Below, piece after piece: positions 1 to 9,451 of a stretch of 64,000 nt of DNA (position 1 is the stretch's first letter; every line of letters begins with the position of its first letter). A program made the translations under genes and the position numbers. Below the pieces are notes generated by a model. It saw only the letters and a program-made list of their open reading frames with translations, searched no databases and was not told where the DNA came from. The stretch is from Firmicutes bacterium UBA5493 (lineage in GTDB: Bacteria > Bacillota > Limnochordia > Darwinibacteriales > Darwinibacteriaceae): assembly GCA_002424045.1 (NCBI GenBank), contig DIPH01000002.1, positions 10,025-74,024 of the forward strand, in the 5' to 3' direction.

Positions 1-217
1 CTTTGCCTATTGATATACGTACACAAGCAGGTTTTCCCTGAAATGGGCCCAAGACGAGTTCAGAACCTTCGCAAAGGTAAAAGCCCACCCAGTTTAGGTC
101 TTTGAGCTCAGAAAAAAGCAGGGATGATGTGTTGGCCAAGTTTGCCAACCAATGGGTCTCTCCCTCCAAAAGACTCTGGAGCTGGCGCTGTAGCAGGACA
201 TAATCGGTGTTGGACAA
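1..217 (-). CDS. free methionine-(R)-sulfoxide reductase (GAF-domain fRMsr), N-terminal part
   Basis: The minus strand reads from a TTG at 217 with an AGGAGG ribosome site 8 bases upstream and stays open to the window edge, giving 72 residues. The translation contains NWVGFYL and GPFQGKPACVRI, which are hallmarks of the GAF-fold reductases (YebR/MsrC type) that reduce free methionine-R-sulfoxide in the cytoplasm. Most of the catalytic cysteines would lie in the missing C-terminal half; Cys in PACVRI is present. The family is normally about 150-165 residues, so roughly half is visible. It lies downstream of the glucan phosphorylase on the same strand but is separated from it by a terminator, so it is probably transcribed independently or by read-through. 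The family assignment is by recalled motif only. Confidence 0.8.
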   Translation of the reverse strand, partial: MSNTDYVLLQRQLQSLLEGETHWLANLANTSSLLFSELKDLNWVGFYLCEGSELVLGPFQGKPACVRISIGK

Positions 218-257
218 GGCTCTCCCCTCCTGCCCTTAAGTATAGCCTATAGAATGC

Positions 258-282
258 AAAAGCGCCAGAATCTGGCGCTTTA
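258..282 (-). terminator. intrinsic terminator after the glucan phosphorylase
   Basis: A perfect 10-bp stem (AAAGCGCCAG / CTGGCGCTTT) encloses a 3-base loop. On the minus strand it is followed by a T run. It ends the transcript of the phosphorylase gene just 4 bases after its stop codon. Confidence 0.85.
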
Positions 283-285
283 TTC

Positions 286-1944
286 TCACTGGATAGCCAT
301 GGCATTGGCGACTTCCCGCTTAATCTTTCGCAAAGTCGTTGAGGGTTGATACATGAGGTTATTATACTCAGTGAGCATATGCTTCGTTGAAAAGCGGTGT
401 AGAGCCATGGAGATGCTCGACCGCATCATGTCTTGCCAACGAGAGCGATCTTCATAGTACATGGGAATAACCTCGTCCAAAAGAACCTCGTATAGTGAAA
501 GGGCATCCACCATCGTTTGCTCAGGACCCTCATATCCACCTCCAAATTGCCAGCCTGTCACACCGTGCAGACAGCCTTCCGTCCACCAACCATCCAAGAC
601 ACTGAGATTCAAAACCCCATTCAGGGCCGCTTTCATGCCAGAGGTAGCCGATGCCTCCAATGGCCTTTGGGGTGTGTTGAGCCAGACATCACAACCGGAT
701 GTGAGAATACGTCCCAGTTCCATGTTATAGTTTTCCAGGAAAACTACACTATCAGGAAACTTGTAGGCCATTTCGGCGATATTGGCGACAATTTGTTTGC
801 CCCACTCATCCTCAGGATGGGCTTTGCCAGAAAAAACCAATTGAATGGTGCGATTCCGCAAAAGGGGTTCAATGACATGTGGCTTGTAGAAAATCAAGCC
901 GCTACGCTTGTAAGCAGCTGCGCGGCGAGCAAACCCAATGGTGAGAGCTTCTAAATCCAAGGTGACGCCTGTGCGTTTTTCTATTTCCTCCAGCAGTTTT
1001 TTCTTTAGTTGGAGATGGGCTTTCCAGAGGTTGCCCTGTACGTTATAGGTCTGTTTCATATGCTCGTGCTGCCAAGTGTCCACATGAACCCCATTGGTGA
1101 TACTGATGATGGGTGCAGTGCCCGGGTTACCCCGCCACATAGCACGAGCGGTAGCACCATGAAGTTGTGAGACGGCATTGGATATGTAGCTGATCCGCAA
1201 GCCCGCGACTGTCATATTGAACGGGTTCCCACCGATCTGTTCCACCTGGTCGTACTCTAAGCCCACCCAAGCTCCCATATGCTTGAGCAACCCATGGTCA
1301 TGTTCTTCATTGCCTGCCATCACAGGTGTATGGGTGGTAAAAACGATTTGCTGGCGGGTTTCTTCCCATGCACTGTGAAAATCTACCCCGCGGGACATCT
1401 TTTCCCTTATTAGCTCGAGGCCGGCAAAGACGGCGTGGCCTTCGTTGAGGTGATAGATATCCGGCTCAAAACCCAGTCTTCGTAAGAAACGTACTCCTCC
1501 GATACCTAGTACCATCTCGGCCGCCACTCGTTCTTGAGGTGAACTGGCATAGAGCTGCCTGGTGATCCATCCATGGGGAGTACCTGGCAGGTCGGCATCT
1601 AGGAGGTAGAGAGTGGCATTTCCAAAAGCCTCTGTTTTCCAAACCTTACAGGTAACCTCCTCCCCTCGAATCCATAAGCTCACCGTGATTCCGGTATCCT
1701 CCAAGTGGGCACGGTCATAGTTTTGCCGAGAGTGGTGCGGAAAACCGTTCTTATCGAGGTACTGATCGGAGTATCCCTCATTCCACAGAATACCGATCCC
1801 AACAAAGGGCAATTGCATATCTCGGGCTGTTTTCAGAATATCTCCTGCTAACACCCCTAAGCCGCCCGAGTAGATTGAAAACGTTTCATCTAATCCGTAC
1901 TCCATACAAAAGAACGCTACTTTTGGTTGGGGAATAGCTACCAT
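286..1944 (-). CDS. glgP: alpha-glucan (glycogen/maltodextrin) phosphorylase, short GT35 type
   Basis: 552 residues. It phosphorolyses alpha-1,4-glucans to glucose-1-phosphate in the cytoplasm. Recognisable features are the N-terminal MEYGLDE and YSGGLGVLAGD block, HLNEGHA near residue 166, FTTHTP near 202, ITNGVH near 282, and SGMKAALNG in which Lys438 is the expected pyridoxal-phosphate lysine. The length matches the short archaeal/thermophile-type family rather than the roughly 800-residue enteric enzymes. The start ATG at 1944 is preceded by a GAGG-type site. It is the last gene of a minus-strand run with the NDP-sugar pyrophosphorylase (3-base gap) and the GT4 glycosyltransferase, which suggests coordinated synthesis and breakdown of a storage glucan. 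Confidence 0.92.
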   Translation of the reverse strand: MVAIPQPKVAFFCMEYGLDETFSIYSGGLGVLAGDILKTARDMQLPFVGIGILWNEGYSDQYLDKNGFPHHSRQNYDRAHLEDTGITVSLWIRGEEVTCKVWKTEAFGNATLYLLDADLPGTPHGWITRQLYASSPQERVAAEMVLGIGGVRFLRRLGFEPDIYHLNEGHAVFAGLELIREKMSRGVDFHSAWEETRQQIVFTTHTPVMAGNEEHDHGLLKHMGAWVGLEYDQVEQIGGNPFNMTVAGLRISYISNAVSQLHGATARAMWRGNPGTAPIISITNGVHVDTWQHEHMKQTYNVQGNLWKAHLQLKKKLLEEIEKRTGVTLDLEALTIGFARRAAAYKRSGLIFYKPHVIEPLLRNRTIQLVFSGKAHPEDEWGKQIVANIAEMAYKFPDSVVFLENYNMELGRILTSGCDVWLNTPQRPLEASATSGMKAALNGVLNLSVLDGWWTEGCLHGVTGWQFGGGYEGPEQTMVDALSLYEVLLDEVIPMYYEDRSRWQDMMRSSISMALHRFSTKHMLTEYNNLMYQPSTTLRKIKREVANAMAIQ

Positions 1945-1947
1945 GTC

Positions 1948-4323
1948 CTATCTCTCCTCGCTTTGGTGCCTTTTAATCAAATCAATGTAGTGTTCCATGA
2001 GGCCTGTAGCTTCAGACTCGCTCTCAGCCTCACCATACAGCCGAAAAACTGGCTCGTCTCCATCTGGGACAACTAAGGCCCAGCCACCATCGCGACGTTC
2101 CTTTATGCCGTCCAGATATAAGGTGCGTTCGGGATCCGAGCTTTCGATCAGCTTCCGCATTACCCTGCCCTTTTCATCCCAGGGGCATGGCACTTCGGTG
2201 GTCCTGATCTGTGACGTTCCCTGCCACGAACTAAGGGGCATCTTACTCGAACTGACCAGAGCCAAAAGTTCCCCTATACTCGCTAGTGGTTCTATATGGG
2301 GAAAGACCTCCAAGTTTTCTTCAACAAAGGTGTTTCCCAGTTCTGCGGCAACCTCCATCCAGAAGGGGGCCTCTATTTTCGTCCAACACACGTCCAAACC
2401 TTGCTCCCTTGCGGTTTGAGCCACGGTCTCCGAAAGATGTATTGGCATGGCCACTGCTTTCTTGTTCCGTAGCTTCAAGGCGTGAACGAATCCCTTCCAC
2501 CAATCCTGCGTGGAAAGACGAGCCCCATTTTCATCTTGAAAAAACCAGTTCTGGTTCTGCACAACTATGGTAGGGAGGCCTTCCATCCGTTCTGTTACAA
2601 CCACGTAACCACTCTTGCTGAGAAAGTCCTGAACCATCTCGCCGAGCGGATCGGTGCGTGGTTCCACCAGCAAACCCACTTGAAACCCTGGTGAACCGGC
2701 AGGATAGTGTCTGCTTAGGCGCTGCAGGTAACGTTTTTTCAAACCTGCCACCTGGATAAAATCGCCCATGTCCTCGGCGCCAAAACGGGGGTAGTCTTCT
2801 CGGACGAAAATACCTTCGATTTTCCTCTGGTCCCCCTTCGTGAGCCAACGGCCCCTCCCATCCCAGCATTCTACAAACACTAAATTGGGATCACCAGCGT
2901 CGACTCCCACGTGGAGGGCTCCATCTAGAGCCATTTCCTGGACGGCAAAGCGGGTTATGCGACCAGCAACCTCGCCGCCGTCGCGGGTATCGAGGCCACC
3001 ACCCCTGAGGCCAACTACGAGAGCACGCTTGGCCAGATCCGCGACCTTGGAGAAGTCACTGGTGACTAACACCCGTTTTTGCCTACCAAGGAAAGCACCG
3101 TAGCTTAGTCCGATCTGGATTAAGATTTCTGGAGTCAGATTCGCTCTAACATCCCCTGCTATACCATGCTTGGAGAAAATCGGCCCTTGTTCTTGACTAC
3201 CCCATACTAAAGAGCCCCGCAATTTGGTGCCACTCAGTATGATTTTTTCGGGCCATACCTTTGTGTTCGGGGTGATTGTTGACATAGCTCCGACTCGTAC
3301 CTTTGGTCCGAGGACGGCACCTTCATAAATCTCGCTTTCCTTTTCCACCACCACATCTTTAGACAAGACGCATCCCCTCAACTGCGTACGGCTGCCTAAC
3401 TTGACTCCTGACCACAAGAGGCTTTGTTTGAGATTGGCATGAGCATCAATCTGGCTGTAGGGACCGATGACACTGTATGGTCCCACATAGGCATGCTCGC
3501 CGATGCGGGCACCCCGACCGATGTAAACTGGACCTCCGATTGTGGCGCTCGGATGAATCTGCACACCATCTTCCAGATAAACATTTCCCCCTAGGGGCTT
3601 CGGAAGTTCTAACCGCACTTTTCCATCCAGACAGTCCTTCTGCGCCTGGCGATACACCTCAAGATTTCCCACGTCAGACCAATAGCCAGGCGCCACATAA
3701 CCAAAAAGTGGGGCCTTACGTCTCAAGAGCTCCGGAAACACATCTTGACTAAAGTCAACCTTGTGCCCCGGACGGACCAAATCCAACACTTCTGGCTCCA
3801 AAATGTAAATGCCAGTATTCACTGTATCGCTGAACACCTGGCTCCACGTTGGTTTCTCTAAGAACTGCGTGATCTTACCATCATCCGCAGTCAACACAAC
3901 TCCATAGCTTAAGGGATTGGGCACGCTCGTTAAAACCAGCGTTGCCAGGGATCCCTTCTTTTTATGAAAAGCAATCGCTTCGCTCAGATTGATGTCTGTA
4001 AGGGCGTCACCGCTTACAACCACAAAGGTATCCGTGAGAAATTCTGATGCATTTTTCACGCTGCCTGCCGTCCCTAAGGGTTCCCGCTCTATGTAATACT
4101 CCATACGGACGCCAAAGGCCGAACCATCTTGAAAATAGGCCGTCACATCATCAGGAAGATACCACAGAGTACTGGCCACTTCGCTAAATCCGTGTCGCTT
4201 CAAGAGGTTCAGGATATGTTCCATCATGGGCCGATTCAAGATGGGCACCATGGGTTTGGGTAAGGTGCAAGTGAGGGGTCTAAGTCTAGTCCCCTCACCA
4301 CCGGCCATGATTACTGCTTTCAC
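1948..4323 (-). CDS. NDP-sugar pyrophosphorylase with C-terminal phosphomannomutase-like domain
   Basis: A nucleotidyltransferase domain (GGEGTRLRPLT at the N-terminus, VVSGDALTD, GTAGSVKNA) makes an NDP-sugar from a sugar-1-phosphate. It is followed by left-handed beta-helix hexapeptide repeats (about residues 240-360) and a roughly 430-residue phosphohexomutase-like region. The GTG at 4323 is preferred because MKAVIMAGG is the usual family N-terminus and a G-rich ribosome site precedes it; an ATG at 4374 would add 17 residues. Either way the gene overlaps the end of the upstream glycosyltransferase. In the mutase part I cannot find the catalytic TASHNP serine loop or a DPDADR metal loop, and the RPSGTEP phosphate loop has become VPDGDEP. 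This domain is therefore probably not a working mutase. Sugar and nucleotide specificity cannot be read from sequence. Confidence 0.85.
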   Translation of the reverse strand: MKAVIMAGGEGTRLRPLTCTLPKPMVPILNRPMMEHILNLLKRHGFSEVASTLWYLPDDVTAYFQDGSAFGVRMEYYIEREPLGTAGSVKNASEFLTDTFVVVSGDALTDINLSEAIAFHKKKGSLATLVLTSVPNPLSYGVVLTADDGKITQFLEKPTWSQVFSDTVNTGIYILEPEVLDLVRPGHKVDFSQDVFPELLRRKAPLFGYVAPGYWSDVGNLEVYRQAQKDCLDGKVRLELPKPLGGNVYLEDGVQIHPSATIGGPVYIGRGARIGEHAYVGPYSVIGPYSQIDAHANLKQSLLWSGVKLGSRTQLRGCVLSKDVVVEKESEIYEGAVLGPKVRVGAMSTITPNTKVWPEKIILSGTKLRGSLVWGSQEQGPIFSKHGIAGDVRANLTPEILIQIGLSYGAFLGRQKRVLVTSDFSKVADLAKRALVVGLRGGGLDTRDGGEVAGRITRFAVQEMALDGALHVGVDAGDPNLVFVECWDGRGRWLTKGDQRKIEGIFVREDYPRFGAEDMGDFIQVAGLKKRYLQRLSRHYPAGSPGFQVGLLVEPRTDPLGEMVQDFLSKSGYVVVTERMEGLPTIVVQNQNWFFQDENGARLSTQDWWKGFVHALKLRNKKAVAMPIHLSETVAQTAREQGLDVCWTKIEAPFWMEVAAELGNTFVEENLEVFPHIEPLASIGELLALVSSSKMPLSSWQGTSQIRTTEVPCPWDEKGRVMRKLIESSDPERTLYLDGIKERRDGGWALVVPDGDEPVFRLYGEAESESEATGLMEHYIDLIKRHQSEER

Positions 4324-5563
4324 GTATCCGTCCCCCCCTTTCCGAAAAATTACTGGTGAGTTGGTAGCGCTCATAAAACTCTTTGTGTTCGTGGGGCTTT
4401 AAAGCGGCCTGTTTAAAGCTCTCCACAGTCTGACGGGCGATTTGGTTCCAATCGAACTTCTCCTTTAGATCTCGGGAAGCCCGTTCAATTAGATTGCGGG
4501 CGAAGGCTTTGTCTTCCAGGAGGTGCAGAATATTGTCAGCCAAAGAATTAGCATTACCTGCATAGAACGTGAGTCCATTCTCCCCGTGCTGCACTGTCTC
4601 GGTAAAACCACCCACATCACTAACCACAACCGGCGCTTGGCCTGCCATAGCCTCTAGGGCCACGATGCCGAAAGGTTCATATCGACTGGGAAATACCGCG
4701 GCATCTGCTAGCCTGTACAGACTATTGCGCGTGCGGTCATCAATGAATCCCGGAAAGTGCGTCTTCTCGCCAAGACCCAAATCCCAAGCCTGTTTCTTCA
4801 GCTCGTTTAGGCAGGGTCCTTTGCCGGCAATAATAAACTTGGCCTGGGGCCGGTGCCAAAGCACCTTAGGGGCCGCCGACAGCAAAAGATCAATACCCTT
4901 CTCATATACATGACGTCCCACGTACAATACGATTTCTTCTTCAGGTGTCGCCCAGTTGTTGCGCCACGTGTCAAGGTCTTCATGGACATTGGCAAAATCC
5001 TGTGCCCGTACACCATTGGGAATCACGCTGAGCTTGTCTTCTGGAACTTGAAAGATCTTGCGTAGTTCTTCCCGCATGTACTCACTGCAACAAATCACTC
5101 TGTAGGACTCATAGGTGAGCCACCATTCTAGATCACTGATGTGGCGCTGCATGTCATTGTGCAGGCCATTGTTGCGCCCCCATTCCGTGGCATGGATGGT
5201 ACAAACCAATGGCTTTTGAAAAGCATGCTTCAGCACCTTAGCGCTAGGGGCCACCATCCAGTCGTGGGCATGGATTAGATCAAAATCCACATGACTCAAA
5301 AGCTCGGCTCCCTTTTGAATCAAGTGGTAGTTCATAAAGTGAACTTCATCCAAAAAGCCCATGGGTTTGGGGAAAAATTGATTGACTCGATACACCCGAA
5401 CCCCGTGGACGTACTCCGTCTGCTCACTCTCAGGCCAATCACCAGTTACCACCGACACCTCGTACCCTTCTTCCACCAAAGCCTGCGACAAATCCGCCAC
5501 TGCTCTGGCCAAACCTCCAATTACTTTTGGAGGGTACTCCCAAGACAACATCAAAATCTTCAA
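4295..5563 (-). CDS. GT4 glycosyltransferase, glycogen-synthase-like
   Basis: 422 residues starting at TTG 5563 behind a GAGGTGG ribosome site. The N-terminus MKILMLSWEYPPKVIGGL is typical of GT4 enzymes related to glycogen synthase. HAHDW and the C-terminal YEPFGIVALEAMAG (the E-x7-E nucleotide-sugar motif) are present. It should transfer a sugar from a nucleotide donor to a glucan or other acceptor in the cytoplasm. Being first in the run with the NDP-sugar pyrophosphorylase and glucan phosphorylase, it is likely the synthase of the local storage polysaccharide, although ADP-glucose glycogen synthase and other alpha-glucosyltransferases cannot be told apart here. Its last 29 bases overlap the next gene. 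Confidence 0.85.
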   Translation of the reverse strand: MKILMLSWEYPPKVIGGLARAVADLSQALVEEGYEVSVVTGDWPESEQTEYVHGVRVYRVNQFFPKPMGFLDEVHFMNYHLIQKGAELLSHVDFDLIHAHDWMVAPSAKVLKHAFQKPLVCTIHATEWGRNNGLHNDMQRHISDLEWWLTYESYRVICCSEYMREELRKIFQVPEDKLSVIPNGVRAQDFANVHEDLDTWRNNWATPEEEIVLYVGRHVYEKGIDLLLSAAPKVLWHRPQAKFIIAGKGPCLNELKKQAWDLGLGEKTHFPGFIDDRTRNSLYRLADAAVFPSRYEPFGIVALEAMAGQAPVVVSDVGGFTETVQHGENGLTFYAGNANSLADNILHLLEDKAFARNLIERASRDLKEKFDWNQIARQTVESFKQAALKPHEHKEFYERYQLTSNFSERGGRIRESSNHGRW

Positions 5564-5692
5564 TTTAAGTCACCACCTCAAAGCTCTCTCTCATCACAGG
5601 ATACCCTGAACGCTGAGGTATTATTAAGTGAGAAGGATATTGGCTGAAAATCGCCAAATACAAAACGGAGAACTGTTTGAAGGAGATTAACC

Positions 5693-8008
5693 ATGCGAAA
5701 ATTTCATCAGAACAGACCATCTATTTATCCCTTTGACCCTTGGCAGGTGGTGGAGACGAAATTTAAGTCTGCTTACAACCACCAGAGCGAGTCTATCTTT
5801 TCTCTAGGCAACGGATACCTAGGTATACGAGGCACCTTCGAGGAGGGGCTACCGGGGCACATTCCGTCCACTCCCGGAGCCTATATCAATGGAATCTACG
5901 AAACCGAACCCATCGTCTATGGCGAATATATGGCCAGACAACCCACCGAGTACCAGTCCATGATTAACGTGACGGACTGGAAGGGACTTAAGATTCTCCT
6001 GGATAGTGAAGAATTCTCCATGTTTTCCGGTACCATAGAAGACTATTCCCGAACATTGGACCTTAAAGAAGGCGTCTTGCGTAGGGAGCTTACCTGGACG
6101 AGTCCCAAGGGCCGACGCCTTTGGATTTCATTTGAGCGATTTATCTCCCATGCCAACAAACATCTTGCCCTCCTTCGCTGTTCCGTCAGTCCCCTTAATT
6201 TTTCAGGACCCATTACCCTCCGTTCCCACATCAACGGAGCCGTCACCAACTACCACCACCTCAGAGAACCGGCTCTGGAAGTTATATCCACAACACTTAC
6301 CAATGAAACCGGAGTATTAATGTCCCGCACGAAAAACAGCGGATTGACCATTGCCTGTGCAGTTACCCACCGCACCACACCTGCCACATCCATCATGGGA
6401 TCCGCATCCACAACCTGCCTTGACTTTCTCGTCCGTTTTGACGCAGAGGAAGGACAAATGGTTACGATGGACAAGTTCGTCGCGCTCAGTTCATCTAGAG
6501 AAACAGCCGAAGAACACCTAGGTAGCTTTGTGGAAAGACTTGCGCTTAGAAGCGCCCAGCAAGGTTATGACCTTGCAAGACAGGCCCATGTGGATTTTTT
6601 GAGAAAGTATTGGGACGATACGGATGTGGAAATCAAAGGCGATCTTGCGCTCCAGCAAGGTATGCGATTTAATGCTTTGCAACTGCTCCAGTCCACTGGA
6701 CGAGACGGAAAAACCAACATTGCCGCCAAGGGATTAAGCGGTGAGTACTACGAGGGACACTATTTTTGGGATACAGAAACCTACATCATCCCCTTTTTCC
6801 TCTACAGTCAGCCAAGTCTAGTTCGTAAACTCCTGGAGTACCGTTACAGCATTTTAGATGCAGCCAGGCTAAACGCAAAGCGCATGCGCGACCAAGGAGC
6901 TCTCTATGCATGGCGCACCATTAACGGTCATGAAGCCTCGGGTAATTTCCTTGGTTCCACTGTGCAGTACCACATTAATGCAGCGGTGGCCTACGCCATC
7001 CACAAATATCTGGAAGCCACTGGAGACACGGATTTTCTGGTAGAAATGGGCGCAGAAATTCTCTTCGAGACTGCCAGATGCTGGGCTCACCGTGGAGTTT
7101 TCCTGGAATCCCGAAACGGTCAATACTGTATTAGTGAAGTCTGCGGACCCGATGAATACAAGCCCGGGGTCAACAACAACTGCTACACGAACTACATGGC
7201 ACAATTTAACCTCAGGCTGGCCTTGGAGGCCCGGGACATATTAATGAAAGGCTATCCCACCGAGTATGCCCAATTGCGAGAGAAACTGAGTCTTTCCGAT
7301 GAGGAATTTAGCCTGTGGAAAAGGTGCGCCGATCATATGTACTTACCCTTTAACGATGAATTAGGCATCCATCCTCAAGACGATTCTTTTCTCGACAAGG
7401 ATCCCCTTGACATCGACTCCATCCCCCAGGATGAAATTCCCCTGGTGGCAAATTGGCATCCCCTTGTGATCTGGCGCTATCAGGTGATTAAGCAGGCCGA
7501 CGTTATTTTGCTCCTTTTCCTTTTGGGGGATCAATTCACCTTGGCCGAAAAGAAGGCGAATTTTGACTATTATGAGCCCAAGACAACCCACGATTCTTCC
7601 CTTTCTCCCGCCATTTATAGCATCATCGCTTCAGAACTAGGCTACGAAGAGTTTGCCTACAACTACTTCCTGCAGACAGTTCGGCTCGATCTCGATGATT
7701 ACAATCGCAATGCCTGGCAGGGACTGCACACCGCCTGCATGGCTGGCTCTTGGATGGGAGTGGTCAATGGCTTTGCAGGCATGCGCACCTTTGGGGGCCA
7801 GCTCAGTTTTAAGCCTTTTGTGCCTCAGCAGCTGAAGAGCTATGGCTTCAAAGTCAAATTTAGGGGAGCACAGCTGCATGTCAAAGTTGCAGCGAAACAT
7901 ACATCGTATAACCTAGTGCAAGGCGACAGTTGTTCGTTCTCCCATTTTGCGCAACCGGTTACATTGACTCGTGGGCAAACGCGCCTCTTGGAGAATTCCC
8001 ATGTATAG
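5693..8008 (+). CDS. GH65 disaccharide phosphorylase (maltose/kojibiose/trehalose type)
   Basis: 771 residues with an AAGGAGA ribosome site 6 bases upstream. Motifs NGYLGIRG near the N-terminus, GHYFWDTE in the alpha/alpha barrel and CGPDEYKPGVNNN are diagnostic of inverting GH65 phosphorylases. Glu488 in GPDEY aligns with the general acid Glu487 known from the Lactobacillus maltose phosphorylase. It splits an alpha-glucosidic disaccharide with phosphate to beta-glucose-1-phosphate plus glucose. The family contains maltose, trehalose, kojibiose and nigerose phosphorylases, and motif reading alone does not settle which one this is. There is no signal peptide, so it is cytoplasmic. It is transcribed divergently from the glucan locus, and its stop codon overlaps the start of a 5'-nucleotidase remnant. 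Confidence 0.9.
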   Translation: MRKFHQNRPSIYPFDPWQVVETKFKSAYNHQSESIFSLGNGYLGIRGTFEEGLPGHIPSTPGAYINGIYETEPIVYGEYMARQPTEYQSMINVTDWKGLKILLDSEEFSMFSGTIEDYSRTLDLKEGVLRRELTWTSPKGRRLWISFERFISHANKHLALLRCSVSPLNFSGPITLRSHINGAVTNYHHLREPALEVISTTLTNETGVLMSRTKNSGLTIACAVTHRTTPATSIMGSASTTCLDFLVRFDAEEGQMVTMDKFVALSSSRETAEEHLGSFVERLALRSAQQGYDLARQAHVDFLRKYWDDTDVEIKGDLALQQGMRFNALQLLQSTGRDGKTNIAAKGLSGEYYEGHYFWDTETYIIPFFLYSQPSLVRKLLEYRYSILDAARLNAKRMRDQGALYAWRTINGHEASGNFLGSTVQYHINAAVAYAIHKYLEATGDTDFLVEMGAEILFETARCWAHRGVFLESRNGQYCISEVCGPDEYKPGVNNNCYTNYMAQFNLRLALEARDILMKGYPTEYAQLREKLSLSDEEFSLWKRCADHMYLPFNDELGIHPQDDSFLDKDPLDIDSIPQDEIPLVANWHPLVIWRYQVIKQADVILLLFLLGDQFTLAEKKANFDYYEPKTTHDSSLSPAIYSIIASELGYEEFAYNYFLQTVRLDLDDYNRNAWQGLHTACMAGSWMGVVNGFAGMRTFGGQLSFKPFVPQQLKSYGFKVKFRGAQLHVKVAAKHTSYNLVQGDSCSFSHFAQPVTLTRGQTRLLENSHV

Positions 8009-8244
8009 GATGGGGAGACAGAGAACTCTTCAACTCCTTATCGTCCTTTTCATCCTAACCCTTCCCGTCACGGTCAGCAGTAAGGAACTCGTTATCCTAC
8101 ACACAAACGACCTTCATGTGGGGATCAAGCTACCCCATGCTAGAGAAAGGTGAGATCCTGCATTTAGAATCCTCTGTGCGAGATGTGCTCGAGGATTACC
8201 TGCGTGACCAGGTGTTAGAGCCTACGAAGGCAGGTTCTCTCTAG
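8001..8244 (+). pseudogene. 5'-nucleotidase (UshA-like) remnant with large internal deletion
   Basis: An ATG at 8001, 7 bases after GGAG and overlapping the GH65 stop, opens a signal-peptide-like stretch (LLIVLFILTLPVTVSS) followed by LVILHTNDLH, the classic N-terminal metal motif of secreted 5'-nucleotidase/2',3'-phosphodiesterases. The reading frame then ends at 8153. From about 8137 in the +1 frame the sequence reads a 35-residue tail (VRDVLEDYL) that resembles the C-terminal end of the same family, stopping at 8244. The roughly 400-500 central residues are missing. This looks like a gene collapsed by deletion and frameshift. Confidence 0.7.
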
Positions 8245-8258
8245 GGAGAACCTGCCTT
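8227..8258 (+). terminator. intrinsic terminator after GH65/nucleotidase remnant
   Basis: A perfect 13-bp stem (AAGGCAGGTTCTC / GAGAACCTGCCTT) overlaps the end of the remnant. The T tract is weak. Confidence 0.7.
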
Positions 8259-8274
8259 GGGTAGACCATATACA

Positions 8275-9366
8275 CTAACTTAGATCAGACAATAAGTAGA
8301 AATAGACAAGCTTAGCTGTATTCACAACAGAATCCACATGGGTACGTTCAAAGGCATGGGAGGCGTCAATTCCAGGGCCAATTAATCCATGGACAATGTC
8401 ATGACCTGACCTTAAGGCTGCACTGGCATCGGAGGCATAGAAAGGATAGATATCTACTTTATACTCTATACCGTTCTTCTGAGCCAATTCTACCAGGTGT
8501 TGACGGAGCCTGGCATTATAGGGGCCCGAAGAATCCATGGCGCAAATGGAGACTGTGTACTCATCGGTCGTTTGCCCATCACCAATGGCCCCCATATCCA
8601 CTGCTAGATACTCCACGACCTCCTCTGGAATGTTGGAATTACCGCCAAAACCGATTTCCTCATAGTTGGAAAACAGAAAGTGTGTAGTGAAGGGAAGCTC
8701 CACCTTATTCTCCTGCATTTCCTGGAGCAGGTACAGGAGAATGCCTGCACTGGCCTTATCATCGAGATGCCGAGATTTAATGAACCCACTGGGTAAAATC
8801 TCTACCCGGGGGTCAAAGGCCACAAAATCGCCCACGCTAATTCCGAGTTTTCGCACATCATCTGCGTTTGTCACCCTAGCATCCAAGCGTACTTCCATAT
8901 TGTCTTGATTGCGCTCTGCGGTGGACACATCTTTGTAGACATGGACAGAGGTCTGGTGCATGAGAATGGTACCCGTGAAGGTATTGTCATCTGTAGTGAA
9001 GATTTTGCAGTACTCACCCTCTACATGAGCCCATCTTGACCCTCCGATTTTGGTTAGACGTAGCCTGCCATCGGCTTTAATTTCCTTGACCATGGCCCCA
9101 AGGGTATCGATATGCGCAGTCACCAAGCGGTGCACCTTGTCATTCTTTCCTGGCACGGTGGCAATTAAGGCTCCTTTGCGGTTCTTCTTGTTTGCGATCC
9201 CCAACTTGTCCAAGTAATCTGCCATATGATCAATGATGCGATCGGTGTACCCCGAGGGGCTTGGAATGGAAACCAACCCATTAATTATCTGCAGTAGTTC
9301 TTTTCCACTAAAGGTAATGGGCAATCTGATCATCCTCCTCTTTACATGACCATGATTATTTGACAT
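8275..9366 (-). CDS. M42 family metallo-aminopeptidase
   Basis: Up to 363 residues. A co-catalytic zinc (or cobalt) exopeptidase of the M42 (PepA/FrvX/endoglucanase-M) family that trims peptides in the cytoplasm. Metal-ligand motifs are visible in order: TAHIDTLG (His85, Asp87), HLDDKAS, NYEEIGFGG with the catalytic Glu pair, VDMGAIG, and a terminal HAFERTH. The start is uncertain. ATG 9366 has AAAGGAAA in front; TTG 9324 sits 9 bases behind a strong AGAGGAGG and gives the shorter, more family-like N-terminus. Divergent from the DUF3787-like gene. It fits a peptide-using lifestyle alongside PepT and the ABC importer. Confidence 0.9.
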   Translation of the reverse strand: MSNNHGHVKRRMIRLPITFSGKELLQIINGLVSIPSPSGYTDRIIDHMADYLDKLGIANKKNRKGALIATVPGKNDKVHRLVTAHIDTLGAMVKEIKADGRLRLTKIGGSRWAHVEGEYCKIFTTDDNTFTGTILMHQTSVHVYKDVSTAERNQDNMEVRLDARVTNADDVRKLGISVGDFVAFDPRVEILPSGFIKSRHLDDKASAGILLYLLQEMQENKVELPFTTHFLFSNYEEIGFGGNSNIPEEVVEYLAVDMGAIGDGQTTDEYTVSICAMDSSGPYNARLRQHLVELAQKNGIEYKVDIYPFYASDASAALRSGHDIVHGLIGPGIDASHAFERTHVDSVVNTAKLVYFYLLSDLS

Positions 9367-9451
9367 TTTCCTTTATATCCCTTCATTTGGGAAACAAAAC
9401 TGTTATAGCTTATGGTCCTTTTTCTCAAACTAAGTGCAAGGAGGAGACACC

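Noticed and set aside
517..954. 145-codon plus-strand frame inside glgP.
   Set aside because: Antisense shadow of a clearly conserved enzyme.
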